Made by a program: the position numbers and the translations under genes. DNA of 64,000 nucleotides from Allomuricauda ruestringensis DSM 13258 (GTDB lineage Bacteria > Bacteroidota > Bacteroidia > Flavobacteriales > Flavobacteriaceae), in assembly GCF_000224085.1 (NCBI RefSeq), contig NC_015945.1:1127501-1191500 (forward strand), in the 5' to 3' direction. How positions within the stretch are numbered: the first letter of the stretch is position 1; each line of letters starts with the position of its first letter. Below are positions 8,543-17,227 of the stretch, piece by piece. Under the pieces are notes generated by a model. It did not search any database, was not told the origin of the DNA, and worked only from the letters and a program-made list of their open reading frames with translations.

Positions 8543-8579
8543 ACAAAAAAAATCCGCCTCCTTTTTAGGAAGCGGATTA
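8543..8579 (-). terminator. Terminator downstream of the DUF4301 operon
   Basis: On the minus strand, AATCCGCTTCC pairs with GGAGGCGGATT (one bulge) and runs into a long T tract. It is the first strong hairpin after the DUF4301 stop codon, about 200 bases away, with a dispersed repeat between. Confidence 0.7.
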
Positions 8580-8629
8580 ATTCATTATTTTTCTGATTGT
8601 CCGTTTAATATCATAATGATGTTTTTGGC

Positions 8630-8732
8630 GTCATGTTGAACTTGCCTGCCTGCCGGCAAAGGCAGGTTTCAACATCTCATCCTGCTGAACATGAGCATCT
8701 TTATGTGACCCTGAATCAAGTTCAGGGTGACG
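8630..8732. repeat. Dispersed double-hairpin repeat (GTCAT..TGAAC family)
   Basis: About 100 bases holding two inverted repeats: ATGTTGAAC...GTTTCAACAT, and ACCCTGAATCAAGTTCAGGGT just before GACG. The middle reads TCTCATCCTGCTGA. The interior of the element at 38438-38576 has the same order (TCAT.CTGA, TCTCATC, AACCTGAA...TTCAGGTTGAC), so the two are copies of one repeat family. An extra CTGCCTGCCGGCAAAGGCAG arm enlarges the first hairpin here. Confidence 0.7.
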
Positions 8733-8780
8733 TTGGTAATATTATGACACATTGCGGACATTCAATTATTTTTTAAATCC

Positions 8781-10319
8781 TTATGCTTGGTGTGTTGGCT
8801 TTAAAAGGTTGTTTACGGTCTTGACCGGATTGAACGTTACCAATGGGACCTCTACAAAAATGGTGTTCCAAAAGGCCATGCCCCCGTTCCACAGACCAGG
8901 AAGTTCCAAGGCTTTCAATTCCTTACCTTCTTTGGTTTTACCAGTAATAAACCCTTGCTTGGCGTCCACATAATCCAATAGGTTGAACTTTTCTCCTTTA
9001 TGGTTCCGGACACCGCAGACCAAGTCCACTGGATTAAAATGTGTTGCGTTCTGCACTATTGCAGCTTGTTCCTTGTTGTCCATATCAATTTGGGCGGACT
9101 CTATAATTTGAAGGGAGATATTACCTTTCGCATCTTTGATCCAAAAAGGGCCTCCACCAGGTTCTCCCTCGTTTTTAACCATGCCACAAACTCGGATGGG
9201 GCGGTTTATCTTATCTTTTAAAACCTTCTTTTGTTCTTCCACTCCTAAATCATCATAAATATTGGGCATGCGAACATTGAGGTCTTTTTCCAAAAAGTCC
9301 TTTATTTCATCCGATTTTTCAATGGAAACAGCATCATTTTCCAAAAGTTTGGCATAAGCAAAAGCCTTATCCTGTACTTTTTTTAGGACACCTGCCAACA
9401 TTTTTTTGCTGTTGGCCACGGTCTCCAAGTTTTTATCAACGACTACGTTATCAATATTTTTAATGAAGATAATGTCGGCATCTTGATCATTAAGATTTTC
9501 TATGAGCGCCCCATGCCCTCCTGGACGAAACAGAATGGTTCCATCGCTATTTTTGAATGGCCGGTTGTCCATATCCACCGCTATTGTATCCGTTGAGGGT
9601 TTTTGGTTGGAGTAGGACACTTTGAAAATGGTATCGGTCTGTTTTGAAATTTTTGGCCCTACCAAGGCTTCTTCTTTGGCAAACATCTCATCATGCAGTT
9701 CCGATACGGTAAAATGTAGATTGGCCCTGCCCTTTGTTTTGGCGTACAGCGCAGCTTCTTTTAAATGTTCCTCGAACGGGGTTGCCGTTCCTGTATCATA
9801 TTTATGAAAGGGCAATAGGCCTTTTGGATAAAAACCGTAATTGAGACCATCCTCAGTCAACATCTCCTTTACAAAAAGATAGGCTTCTTCATCCTTATTG
9901 GAAGCTTTGCCTTTTATTCTTGACATAATGAGGTCGTAAAAAGGAAAATCAGAAAGATTTTCGGTAAACTTTTTAGCATCCTTGTCACCAGTTCGCTCTA
10001 TGTATTCGGAGAGTTTTTCTTTTGATGGATCATAACTGTCCAAAAAATTGAACATGGCCTTGAACATTCGGGATGCTGCTCCCGAAGCAGGCACAAACTT
10101 CAATAGGTTAAGGTTGCCCCTATGGTCTTCAAAATATTGAAGCAGGTTGAGTTGCTCTTTTTCGGAAAACCTAAGTATGCCATTGCCCACCACAGCGGCT
10201 TGCGATAGCTGAACAAAGGGGATGCCCTCTTTAAATGTTTGTATTTGGTTTGCTACTTTTTCTTTGGAAATTCCTTTGGAATCCAGTTGTTCCAAGTCTT
10301 TAGAACTTAATTCAATCAT
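8781..10319 (-). CDS. DUF4301 family protein
   Basis: A 512-residue soluble protein of the Bacteroidota DUF4301 family. Near residue 77 it carries FVPASGAASRMFKAMF, which resembles the nucleotide-binding loop of sugar-nucleotidyltransferase-like folds, and later FRPGGHGALIENLNDQDADIIFIKNIDNV, which fits the same fold. No function is established for the family. Its ATG overlaps the end of the NadR-like kinase gene by 8 bases, so they are translationally coupled and probably act in the same salvage or cofactor context. Confidence 0.85.
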   Translation of the reverse strand: MIELSSKDLEQLDSKGISKEKVANQIQTFKEGIPFVQLSQAAVVGNGILRFSEKEQLNLLQYFEDHRGNLNLLKFVPASGAASRMFKAMFNFLDSYDPSKEKLSEYIERTGDKDAKKFTENLSDFPFYDLIMSRIKGKASNKDEEAYLFVKEMLTEDGLNYGFYPKGLLPFHKYDTGTATPFEEHLKEAALYAKTKGRANLHFTVSELHDEMFAKEEALVGPKISKQTDTIFKVSYSNQKPSTDTIAVDMDNRPFKNSDGTILFRPGGHGALIENLNDQDADIIFIKNIDNVVVDKNLETVANSKKMLAGVLKKVQDKAFAYAKLLENDAVSIEKSDEIKDFLEKDLNVRMPNIYDDLGVEEQKKVLKDKINRPIRVCGMVKNEGEPGGGPFWIKDAKGNISLQIIESAQIDMDNKEQAAIVQNATHFNPVDLVCGVRNHKGEKFNLLDYVDAKQGFITGKTKEGKELKALELPGLWNGGMAFWNTIFVEVPLVTFNPVKTVNNLLKPTHQA

Positions 10320-10881
10320 GTTTTTGGAGAAGTTTATCTATATATTTTACTGCTGTGGATAGCCTTGACGCTTTATCCCCCCTTAAAATAACGAATTTCC
10401 TGTTATTATTCTCCAAAGCTTCCTTGAAATACGCAAACATTCGTTCTCTTTCATCTGGCTTGTCCCTCAAATCATCCGCCTCCCATGGTGTATCTATATA
10501 TGTCAAAAAGTATAGGTCGTAGGTGTTTTTTAGGGCATACTCCTCCAAAAGTGGGTCGCAGGTACTATTGTAATAAGCCTCCGAATATACTTTGGTCTCC
10601 AAAAGATCGGTATCACAAATAAGGACTTGATTTGCCTTTTTGGCCAATTCATTTTCCAAACGCATTTGGCCGTAGGCAATGGGAACCAAATCGTGGGGTT
10701 CACAAGTTATGTTCTCCCTGTCCCATTTATCTTGAAGATATTCCCGTGCATATTCGGGTACCCATTGCGTATTGTAGTGCTCGGCCAATTGTTGGGCCAA
10801 GGTGGTTTTTCCGGTAGACTCGGGTCCAAAAAGGACTACTTTTATGAGGTTTGAGGGCTCTTGCCCAAGTTTTTCTTCCAT
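10312..10881 (-). CDS. NadR/NRK-like P-loop kinase (ribosylnicotinamide kinase type)
   Basis: A 189-residue ATPase starting at the ATG at 10881 (MEEKLGQEP); the longer frame to 10944 runs far into the upstream gene and is unlikely. It has Walker A FGPESTGKTTL, the NadR-kinase signatures VPEYAREYL and ICDTDLLETKVYSE, and a lid region with DDLRDKPDERERMF. The family phosphorylates nicotinamide riboside to NMN. It overlaps the PnuC-type transporter gene by about 40 bases, the usual transporter-kinase pairing. Since a thiamine-binding protein is co-encoded, a different vitamin substrate cannot be excluded. Confidence 0.88.
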   Translation of the reverse strand: MEEKLGQEPSNLIKVVLFGPESTGKTTLAQQLAEHYNTQWVPEYAREYLQDKWDRENITCEPHDLVPIAYGQMRLENELAKKANQVLICDTDLLETKVYSEAYYNSTCDPLLEEYALKNTYDLYFLTYIDTPWEADDLRDKPDERERMFAYFKEALENNNRKFVILRGDKASRLSTAVKYIDKLLQKHD

Positions 10882-11477
10882 GCTAGATATCCCTGTATTG
10901 CCAACACAGTAAAAATGAGGTATTGTAAAGAGAACATACCCCATCCTCTATATGCGTACAAAGGTACAGTTATTAAATCACCCAAAATCCAAAGGGTCCA
11001 GTTTTCCAATTTTTTATTGGCCATATACCACATCGCGGTAAAGAAAATCCCCGAAGTGAATATATCCACGTAATTAGTTGGTTCTATTTCGGCGCCGAAC
11101 ATCCTGTATACCCCATAAGTAACCAACATGGTCAGTAGGAAAAAACCAAACCCTATCCATTTTTCCTTGGTATTGGTTCTCGTAATATTGACCACCAACC
11201 GCCTATCTTCACTTCTTCTAGTCCAGTTCCACCATCCGTAAATACTCATAATGGAGTAATAAAAATTCATCATCATATCACCATACAGGCGATCTACAAG
11301 AAAAATATAGGTGGTTATTACAGTAGCGACCAATCCCGTGGGGTACACCAAAATATCTTCCCTTTTGGCATAGACCACACTAGCAATTCCAAAGAAAAAA
11401 GCAGTGGCCTCTAAAATGATCAGGGATAGCTCTCGGTCTTCGTAGGGGCCGAGAAAAAAATCAAAAATGGGGTTCAT
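10842..11477 (-). CDS. PnuC-family vitamin transporter (nicotinamide riboside, or thiamine as PnuT)
   Basis: A 211-residue inner-membrane protein with about seven hydrophobic spans and PnuC signatures: SIYGWWNWTRR and the late ENWTLWILGDLITVPLYAYRG. PnuC proteins are facilitators that depend on intracellular phosphorylation for trapping, which the next gene would supply. PnuT homologues move thiamine instead. The gene overlaps a thiamine-binding protein gene upstream by 17 bases and a NadR-like kinase downstream, so context points both ways. Family is sure, substrate is not. Confidence 0.88.
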   Translation of the reverse strand: MNPIFDFFLGPYEDRELSLIILEATAFFFGIASVVYAKREDILVYPTGLVATVITTYIFLVDRLYGDMMMNFYYSIMSIYGWWNWTRRSEDRRLVVNITRTNTKEKWIGFGFFLLTMLVTYGVYRMFGAEIEPTNYVDIFTSGIFFTAMWYMANKKLENWTLWILGDLITVPLYAYRGWGMFSLQYLIFTVLAIQGYLAWKKNLGKSPQTS

Positions 11478-11721
11478 ACTCGCTTCGGTCGGATTTTACC
11501 ATTTTCATAGTAAGTACCACATGGTCCAAGTTCTCAAAACTTTCCTTGATTTCTGAATGGAGCAGCTCCATTACCTTATCATAATCACCGAACACCTGTG
11601 TACTCAAAGGGTTTTCTAAAATAGTGAGTCCCGAATCGCGCAACTTTTTGATAAAATCAATGACAGGAGCTTCAAAATTGTCTTGAAGTGGTGATAAGGT
11701 TAGTTCAACGGATACTTTCAT
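11461..11721 (-). CDS. MTH1187/YkoF-type thiamine-binding protein
   Basis: An 86-residue protein of the Thiamine_BP (formerly DUF77) family: a single ferredoxin-like domain opening MKVSVELTLSPLQ, with the family-typical LENPLSTQVFGDYDKVMELL and LTMKMVKSDR. Related proteins bind thiamine or hydroxymethylpyrimidine as dimers of such domains. No signal peptide is visible, so it is cytosolic. Its stop overlaps the PnuC-type gene, so coupled translation is likely. This links the operon to vitamin B1, alongside the TPP-controlled receptor 8 kb away. Confidence 0.82.
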   Translation of the reverse strand: MKVSVELTLSPLQDNFEAPVIDFIKKLRDSGLTILENPLSTQVFGDYDKVMELLHSEIKESFENLDHVVLTMKMVKSDRSEYEPHF

Positions 11722-11760
11722 GGGCAGTTATAGTTTCAGCAAAACTACAAAAAGGAATCA

Positions 11761-12402
11761 TCATCCCCCCATCATTTTAAGCGCATAAACGCATGTAAAA
11801 CCCTCAAACTCTATAAATTCAATTTCGTAATGCGATCTTTTTCCCTCGTATAATATCTCGGCCACGGTACGAGTGTCCTCAAAAGAAAAATCAATCACGT
11901 TAATATGCCTTAAAAAACTGAGTCCCTGCTGTGCGTAAATTTTGTAGAGCGACTCTTTGGCGCCCCAAACAATGGTGAGCTTTCGCATCAATGCTTCTGA
12001 ATTGGCCAAGGTTTTGTACTCTTGGATGGGTGTGAATTTGTGGGCAATCTTTAGGATTTTATCCCGCTGCATCTCAATATCGATACCCACCTCGTCGGTT
12101 TCACTGATAATTATTCCGGTAAAGTTATGTGAATGGGTAATGGAGATAAATTTTCCATCCCTAAGATGGGGTTTTCCAAAGTCGTCATAATACAGATCAT
12201 GATCCACATAACCTGCCTCTGCCATAAGGTGACGAATACTCAAAAAAGCCCTTCGGTGTGCCTCCGATTTCATGCCGTCCATCCTGTTTTGGCAATGCGT
12301 TGTAAGCTCCACCCCCTTAGCAAGTTCGGCCTCTGGCTCGGTAACCTTCCAAATGTAAACGTTGGTAGTGGGCGAAACTGTTATTGTTTTGTAAATGGGC
12401 AT
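11761..12402 (-). CDS. 4'-phosphopantetheinyl transferase (Sfp type)
   Basis: A 213-residue enzyme that moves phosphopantetheine from CoA to the serine of carrier proteins. The two diagnostic motifs are present: DEVGIDIEMQRDKI (Mg-binding acidic residues) and LTIVWGAKESLYKIY (the WxxKEA/S block). Length is typical of Sfp/EntD-type proteins. It is divergent from ahcY and lies 39 bases upstream of the thiamine-binding protein gene on the same strand, so it probably opens that operon. Its carrier-protein target is not in the window. Confidence 0.92.
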   Translation of the reverse strand: MPIYKTITVSPTTNVYIWKVTEPEAELAKGVELTTHCQNRMDGMKSEAHRRAFLSIRHLMAEAGYVDHDLYYDDFGKPHLRDGKFISITHSHNFTGIIISETDEVGIDIEMQRDKILKIAHKFTPIQEYKTLANSEALMRKLTIVWGAKESLYKIYAQQGLSFLRHINVIDFSFEDTRTVAEILYEGKRSHYEIEFIEFEGFTCVYALKMMGG

Positions 12403-12424
12403 GAACTAAAGTTAAGTGAATTCG

Positions 12425-12432
12425 TATCTTTG
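12425..12432 (+). promoter_or_regulatory. -7 element TATCTTTG for ahcY
   Basis: TATCTTTG followed by TCGC matches the Bacteroidota housekeeping -7 consensus TAnnTTTG and lies 45 bases upstream of the ahcY ATG in the divergent gap. Confidence 0.6.
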
Positions 12433-12476
12433 TCGCACTGTTTAAGCGAAGCTACAAAAGTAAATTTATATAAAAT

Positions 12477-13793
12477 ATGAGCACAAAGACAATTCCGCAT
12501 GTACCTTACAAAGTAAAGGATATCTCTCTTGCAGATTGGGGAAGGAAAGAAATTGAGCTTGCCGAGGCCGAAATGCCAGGGCTTATGGCCTTACGTGAAG
12601 AATACGGGAGCCAACAACCTTTAAAGGGTGCAAGGATTGCCGGTTGTCTTCACATGACCATTCAAACCGCTGTTTTAATTGAAACATTGGTGGCCCTTGG
12701 AGCTGAGGTAACTTGGAGTTCTTGCAATATCTTTTCTACTCAAGACCATGCTGCTGCGGCAATAGCTGCTGCAGGAATCCCGGTTTATGCATGGAAAGGG
12801 ATGACCGAAGAGGAATTTGACTGGTGCATTGAACAAACCTTGTTCTTTGGTGAGGCAAGAAAACCATTGAACATGATCTTGGATGATGGCGGGGACCTTA
12901 CCAATATGGTCCTTGACCAATATCCTGAGTTGGCAACTGGAGTAAAAGGTCTATCCGAAGAGACCACAACCGGGGTACACCGTTTGTATGAAAGAATGAA
13001 AAAGGGAACGCTTCCCATGCCGGCCATTAACGTGAACGATTCTGTGACCAAGTCCAAGTTTGACAATAAGTATGGATGTCGTGAGAGTGCCGTGGATGCT
13101 ATCCGAAGAGCCACGGACACTATGTTGGCCGGTAAACGTGTCGTGGTTGCCGGTTATGGCGATGTTGGTAAAGGAACTGCTGCATCGTTCCGCGGAGCTG
13201 GCGCCATTGTTACCGTTACCGAAATTGACCCAATTTGTGCTTTGCAAGCCTGCATGGATGGTTTTGAAGTGAAAAAACTGGAAACCGTGGTATCCAATGC
13301 CGATATTGTAATCACTACAACAGGTAACAAGGACATTATACGTGAAGAACATTTTAGAGCCTTAAAGGACAAAGCCATTGTTTGTAACATAGGCCATTTT
13401 GACAATGAAATTGATATGGCTTGGTTGAATGGAACTTACGGCGATACCAAAGACGAAATAAAACCACAGGTTGACAAGTACACTATTGATGGCAAAGATC
13501 TAATTATCTTGGCCGAGGGTAGATTGGTAAACCTTGGATGTGCAACAGGACACCCAAGTTTTGTAATGAGCAACTCGTTCACCAACCAGACCTTGGCACA
13601 AATAGAACTTTGGAAACACAGCGACAAATATGCCAACGAAGTATACATGCTTCCCAAGCATTTGGATGAAAAAGTGGCCAAACTGCACTTGTCACGATTG
13701 GGCGCTGAGTTAACGGAGCTCAAGCAAGAGCAAGCAGATTATATCGGTGTAAAAGTAGAAGGACCTTTTAAGCCTGAATATTATCGCTATTAA
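12477..13793 (+). CDS. ahcY: Adenosylhomocysteinase
   Basis: A 438-residue cytosolic NAD-dependent hydrolase that splits S-adenosylhomocysteine into adenosine and homocysteine, keeping methylation reactions running. Seen in sequence: [13 protein letters not shown] near the N-terminus, [17 protein letters not shown] around the catalytic lysine and the NAD site, the Rossmann motif [14 protein letters not shown], and the conserved C-terminal tail KPEYYRY. Length and ends match the family closely. No riboswitch-like structure is visible in its short leader. Confidence 0.98.
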   Translation: MSTKTIPHVPYKVKDISLADWGRKEIELAEAEMPGLMALREEYGSQQPLKGARIAGCLHMTIQTAVLIETLVALGAEVTWSSCNIFSTQDHAAAAIAAAGIPVYAWKGMTEEEFDWCIEQTLFFGEARKPLNMILDDGGDLTNMVLDQYPELATGVKGLSEETTTGVHRLYERMKKGTLPMPAINVNDSVTKSKFDNKYGCRESAVDAIRRATDTMLAGKRVVVAGYGDVGKGTAASFRGAGAIVTVTEIDPICALQACMDGFEVKKLETVVSNADIVITTTGNKDIIREEHFRALKDKAIVCNIGHFDNEIDMAWLNGTYGDTKDEIKPQVDKYTIDGKDLIILAEGRLVNLGCATGHPSFVMSNSFTNQTLAQIELWKHSDKYANEVYMLPKHLDEKVAKLHLSRLGAELTELKQEQADYIGVKVEGPFKPEYYRY

Positions 13794-13814
13794 GCTTAAA
13801 AAGTCTTTATAAAA

Positions 13815-13848
13815 CAAAAAACCCATGGAGTAGGCCATGGGTTTTTTT
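13815..13848. terminator. Bidirectional terminator between ahcY and the DUF3332 gene
   Basis: AAAAAACCCATGG pairs with CCATGGGTTTTTT around AGTAGG, giving T runs on both strands. It lies between two convergent genes. Confidence 0.88.
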
Positions 13849-13863
13849 ATTGAATACGGAAGT

Positions 13864-14442
13864 TTAGTCTCCTAAAACAGTCTGGTCGTAGTAACAAGTC
13901 TTGTTTTCTTGAAGCAAGGCCAAGCCTTCTTCCCTAGTACTCATAGGGTCGATTTTAACCTTTTCTCCGTTTGGCATATAAACAATATAGAACCCTTCTT
14001 CAAAAGAGGATAGTTTAATAATCTCACCATTTGGACGAATGGCATTCCAAGATTTTTCATCTGGTTTGTATACCAAATCAATTTTCTTTCCTTTTTTAGG
14101 CCCTTCCACAACAGTAACCTGAATTCTGTTTTTGGTGGCCACCATTTTAAATTTGTTTCCATCGTGCTCTACCATTTGGGTTTCGGATTCCCCATCCTTC
14201 ATAGCAATGGGGTTGGAACCTGACCAGAACTCGATTACGTTGAAAATAATGGCATCTCCAAGAAAAAATAGGCCGTAAACGGGAACTATGTTCAATCCCC
14301 AAAATATGAGGTTATCCAAAAACTTGCTATCCGTTAATCCTTGGTTCCAATCTTTTAAATTGTTGAAAGCACTAAAAGAACCTAAGCAGCTAGTAAATAG
14401 AATAGAACAAGCCAATAATGATGAAATGATTGCTTTTTTCAT
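13864..14442 (-). CDS. DUF3332 family lipoprotein
   Basis: A 192-residue protein starting at the ATG at 14442 (MKKAIISSLLACSILFTSC); the longer frame adds an N-terminus unlike a signal peptide. It has a lipobox (LFTSC) and then LGSFSAFNNLKDWNQGL, a hydrophobic stretch (LIFWGLNIVPVYGLFFLGDAIIF) and a C-terminal beta-rich part. This is the DUF3332 arrangement; the family has no known function. It ends at the bidirectional terminator shared with ahcY. Probably anchored in the outer or inner membrane. Confidence 0.82.
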   Translation of the reverse strand: MKKAIISSLLACSILFTSCLGSFSAFNNLKDWNQGLTDSKFLDNLIFWGLNIVPVYGLFFLGDAIIFNVIEFWSGSNPIAMKDGESETQMVEHDGNKFKMVATKNRIQVTVVEGPKKGKKIDLVYKPDEKSWNAIRPNGEIIKLSSFEEGFYIVYMPNGEKVKIDPMSTREEGLALLQENKTCYYDQTVLGD

Positions 14443-14575
14443 GATATAAGATTTATAGTTAATGTTATTAAAGCTACAAAAAAACTTTATGTAAAAGTCA
14501 CAATGGTTTATCAAGGAACTTTTTTTGGCACCATTTAATTGGTTACATTGCTTTGGCAATTTATATATCAAAACA

Positions 14576-15685
14576 ATGGACAACTGGTACAGTATTCAAA
14601 ATGTGAAAGCAGTAGATTCACCGTCGGTAGCGTTCTACTTGGAACGTGTAAAGTACAATATTAATGAGATGATTACATTGGTAGACGGCAAAACAGAACG
14701 GTTGATGCCACATATCAAAACCAACAAAATGCCCAAGGTAATGGAGTTATTGTTGGCATCCGGAATCTCCAATTTTAAGGCTTCCACCATTTCTGAAGCG
14801 GAAATAGCTGCTGAAGCTGGAGCCAAATCTGTTTTGATTTCCCATCAACTTGTTGGGCCCAAAGTAAAGCGCCTCCTTAGTTTGATGAAACACTATTCTG
14901 AAACCCGGTTTTCCACCATTCTGGACAATATGGATAGTGCCGAGCTTTTAAACCAAGAGGCTTTGGAACAGGAACTTTCCGTTAATATCTATATTGATAT
15001 CAACAACGGCATGAACCGTTCCGGTATAAAAATTGGACACGGCCTTGATCAGTTGATGGCTTTTCTTAATGCTTGCAGTGCATTACATTTTAAAGGGTTC
15101 CACGTGTATGATGGGCATTTAAGGGACACCGATTTTGAGGAGAGGAACCAAAAAATTGAAAAAGGACTGGATGAAGTAACCGCATACTTTAAAGCAGTTC
15201 AAGAAAAGTACCCAGACTCCCAAATGATCTGTGGAGGAACCCCGTCCTTTACTTCCCATCTTATTGAGGACAGTAGAATTACCAGTCCGGGAACTTGTGT
15301 GCTTTGGGATTGGGGCTATAATGAAAAGTTAACGGAGCAAAATTTTAAGCACGCAGCACTTTTGATCACAAGGATCATTTCCAAACCCACCGAGGGCATT
15401 ATTACAGTAGATCTAGGCCATAAATCCGTGGCGGCTGAAAACCCGATTGACAAACGGGTCAAATTCCTCAATCTTGAGGATTATGAATTGCTCTCACAAA
15501 GTGAAGAACATGGGGTGATCAGAGTTAAAGATTGGGACAAACATAAGGTTGGAGATGTGCTATATGGTATTCCGTATCACATTTGCCCCACTATTAACCT
15601 TCACGATGAAGTATCCGTTATCGAGAATGGTAAAAAAGTTGATACTTGGGCAATTACTGCTCGAAAACGAAAGCTTACGTTTTAA
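14576..15685 (+). CDS. D-threonine aldolase-like PLP enzyme (alanine racemase fold)
   Basis: A 369-residue enzyme; ATG at 14576 (MDNWYSIQ) chosen over an upstream frame extension. The PLP-binding lysine lies in LMPHIKTNKMP, as in D-threonine aldolases and D-serine dehydratases, and the C-terminal metal-site block is PYHICPTINLHDEVSVI. The family cleaves D-3-hydroxy amino acids, for example D-threonine to glycine and acetaldehyde, using PLP and a divalent cation. Its last 50 codons and about 60 bases beyond are repeated at 16600-16818. Exact substrate is unproven. Confidence 0.88.
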   Translation: MDNWYSIQNVKAVDSPSVAFYLERVKYNINEMITLVDGKTERLMPHIKTNKMPKVMELLLASGISNFKASTISEAEIAAEAGAKSVLISHQLVGPKVKRLLSLMKHYSETRFSTILDNMDSAELLNQEALEQELSVNIYIDINNGMNRSGIKIGHGLDQLMAFLNACSALHFKGFHVYDGHLRDTDFEERNQKIEKGLDEVTAYFKAVQEKYPDSQMICGGTPSFTSHLIEDSRITSPGTCVLWDWGYNEKLTEQNFKHAALLITRIISKPTEGIITVDLGHKSVAAENPIDKRVKFLNLEDYELLSQSEEHGVIRVKDWDKHKVGDVLYGIPYHICPTINLHDEVSVIENGKKVDTWAITARKRKLTF

Positions 15686-15855
15686 GCATCAATCCGAGTC
15701 CAACGCTTTATTCAAATCGTAAAAATAAAAGTTCTTTTCATTGTCCATTGTGGCAAAAGTCTGTTTGGACCTACCCAATTAAATAATAAACAAAATAGAG
15801 TACATATTTTGAAAAATGTTTATTTTTTCGCTCCCATAAACTTAAAACCTACAAT

Positions 15856-16494
15856 ATGCAAGATGAAAACAACATTTTATTTTATGGAACACTTTACGGT
15901 TATAATGCGACAACAGATTTATTGATGGCCGATGGAGAATTTCTTCCGACCTGGAAAGGGTATGATGATGATCGTGTGGAAAAAACATATTATTTCATTA
16001 ATGAATGTATTGAACCGGCCCAAACTATTCCAGGGGAAAGTTCTATTGACATCATTAGTTATAAGAAGAATGAATTTTGGTTCTTTAGTTGGTTCCCTTC
16101 CGAGGAGGCCCATGATTTTTCTTATACACTTGATGGTGAAGAAAACGATACTTCATCAGAAGAAATGATGAAAAAAATCATCGCTGTTCTGGAAGATTTT
16201 AGACCCAAGTTAGAAAAAACAATTCCTGAAAAAGAAGAAAAGCCCATTAAGGAAGGTGTGCTTGGCCTTCTTTTTTATGGGGATTCCCCTGAAATGTTTG
16301 AGTTAAATACAGAAAGAATTAATGAATTGGCAGAAAAAAAGGGTGTACATGAACTAATAGGAAATAGCCAGCTCATGTATGTAATTGGTGGATTGAAAGA
16401 TAAAAGTTTTAAATTTATCTCACATTTGAATGATGGGGAAATACGTAACGAACTAGGAATAATAGATTATGTTTCCTATTTAAAAATAGAGTAA
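15856..16494 (+). CDS. Unrecognised 212-aa acidic protein between two copies of the D-TA 3' end
   Basis: A complete soluble frame (MQDENNILFYGTLYGYN...) with no signal peptide or membrane span. It is rich in Glu/Asp, with a charged middle (about 140-153; EKTIPEKEEKPIKEG) that may separate two domains, each opening with a similar phrase (NNILFYGTLYG and LGLLFYGDSPE). I do not recognise a family. It sits exactly between the D-threonine aldolase-like gene and a broken copy of that gene's end, as if it had been inserted there. Small acidic two-part proteins of this kind can be immunity proteins, but nothing here shows that. Confidence 0.6.
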   Translation: MQDENNILFYGTLYGYNATTDLLMADGEFLPTWKGYDDDRVEKTYYFINECIEPAQTIPGESSIDIISYKKNEFWFFSWFPSEEAHDFSYTLDGEENDTSSEEMMKKIIAVLEDFRPKLEKTIPEKEEKPIKEGVLGLLFYGDSPEMFELNTERINELAEKKGVHELIGNSQLMYVIGGLKDKSFKFISHLNDGEIRNELGIIDYVSYLKIE

Positions 16495-16599
16495 ACAAAT
16501 CATTCCAAAACCTTGTAACACCTTTTTGTGTAGAAAAATTTTATATAAATTGGTGCAGATGGTTAAAAAACAGTTTTTGGTGAAATACCAATAACTTAT

Positions 16600-16818
16600 G
16601 ACTGGGACAAATATAACCTCGGGGACGTGCTCTATGGTGTTACCTACCACATTTGTCCCACCATCAATTCCCATGATGAAGTATCCGTTATTGAGAATGG
16701 TAAAAGGTTGATACTTGGGCAATTGCTGCTCGAAAACGAAAACTTACGTTTTAAGCATCAATCCGAGTCCAGCGCTTTTTTCAAATCGTAAAAATAAAAG
16801 TTCTTTTCATCGTCCATT
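16600..16818 (+). pseudogene. Truncated, frameshifted duplicate of the D-threonine aldolase-like gene end
   Basis: These 219 bases align end to end with 15530-15749: the last 50 or so codons, the stop and about 60 bases of 3' flank. The first 75 bases differ mainly at synonymous positions (DWDKYNLGDVLYGVTYHICP against DWDKHKVGDVLYGIPYHICP), while the rest is nearly identical. A one-base loss after GAGAATGGTAAAA shifts the frame. The 105 bases upstream, from the orphan gene's stop, hold nothing I recognise. Confidence 0.88.
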
Positions 16819-16893
16819 ACAAGAAAAGAAGGCCATCCTCTCTCACTCCAACATCACCATTAGGTTATGAAACCTTTAAAAATGATTGTATAC

Positions 16894-16924
16894 AAAAAAG
16901 GCTCCGCAAATGCAGAGCCTTTTC
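16894..16924 (-). terminator. Terminator of the rplU-rpmA operon
   Basis: On the minus strand, AAAAGGCTCTGC pairs with GCGGAGCC and runs into TTTTTT. It lies 19 bases past the rpmA stop codon. Confidence 0.88.
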
Positions 16925-16942
16925 AATAAATATTATTGCTTA

Positions 16943-17203
16943 TTAAGCTTCAAAAGGTTCGATGGAAACATAAGATTTACCACCTACTTTTTTCTCAAAC
17001 TTAACTAAGCCATCTACTTTGGCGTGCAAAGTATGGTCTTTTCCTGCGTATACATTTTCGCCAGGGTTGTGCTTGGTACCACGTTGTCTTACAATAATGT
17101 TACCAGCAGTGGCTGCCTGACCACCAAAAATCTTAACACCTAAGCGTTTCGATTCTGATTCTCTACCGTTTTTTGAACTACCTACACCTTTCTTGTGAGC
17201 CAT
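16943..17203 (-). CDS. rpmA: 50S ribosomal protein L27
   Basis: An 86-residue basic protein of the large ribosomal subunit whose N-terminal tail reaches towards the peptidyl-transferase centre. [29 protein letters not shown] and [18 protein letters not shown] are the family signature. It lies 24 bases downstream of rplU, the usual bacterial order. Confidence 0.98.
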   Translation of the reverse strand: MAHKKGVGSSKNGRESESKRLGVKIFGGQAATAGNIIVRQRGTKHNPGENVYAGKDHTLHAKVDGLVKFEKKVGGKSYVSIEPFEA

Positions 17204-17227
17204 GATATATAAATTTTAGTTCTTTTC

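Noticed and set aside
12403-12476. SAH-type riboswitch before ahcY
   Set aside because: The leader after the -7 element is under 45 bases and shows no SAH-aptamer core.
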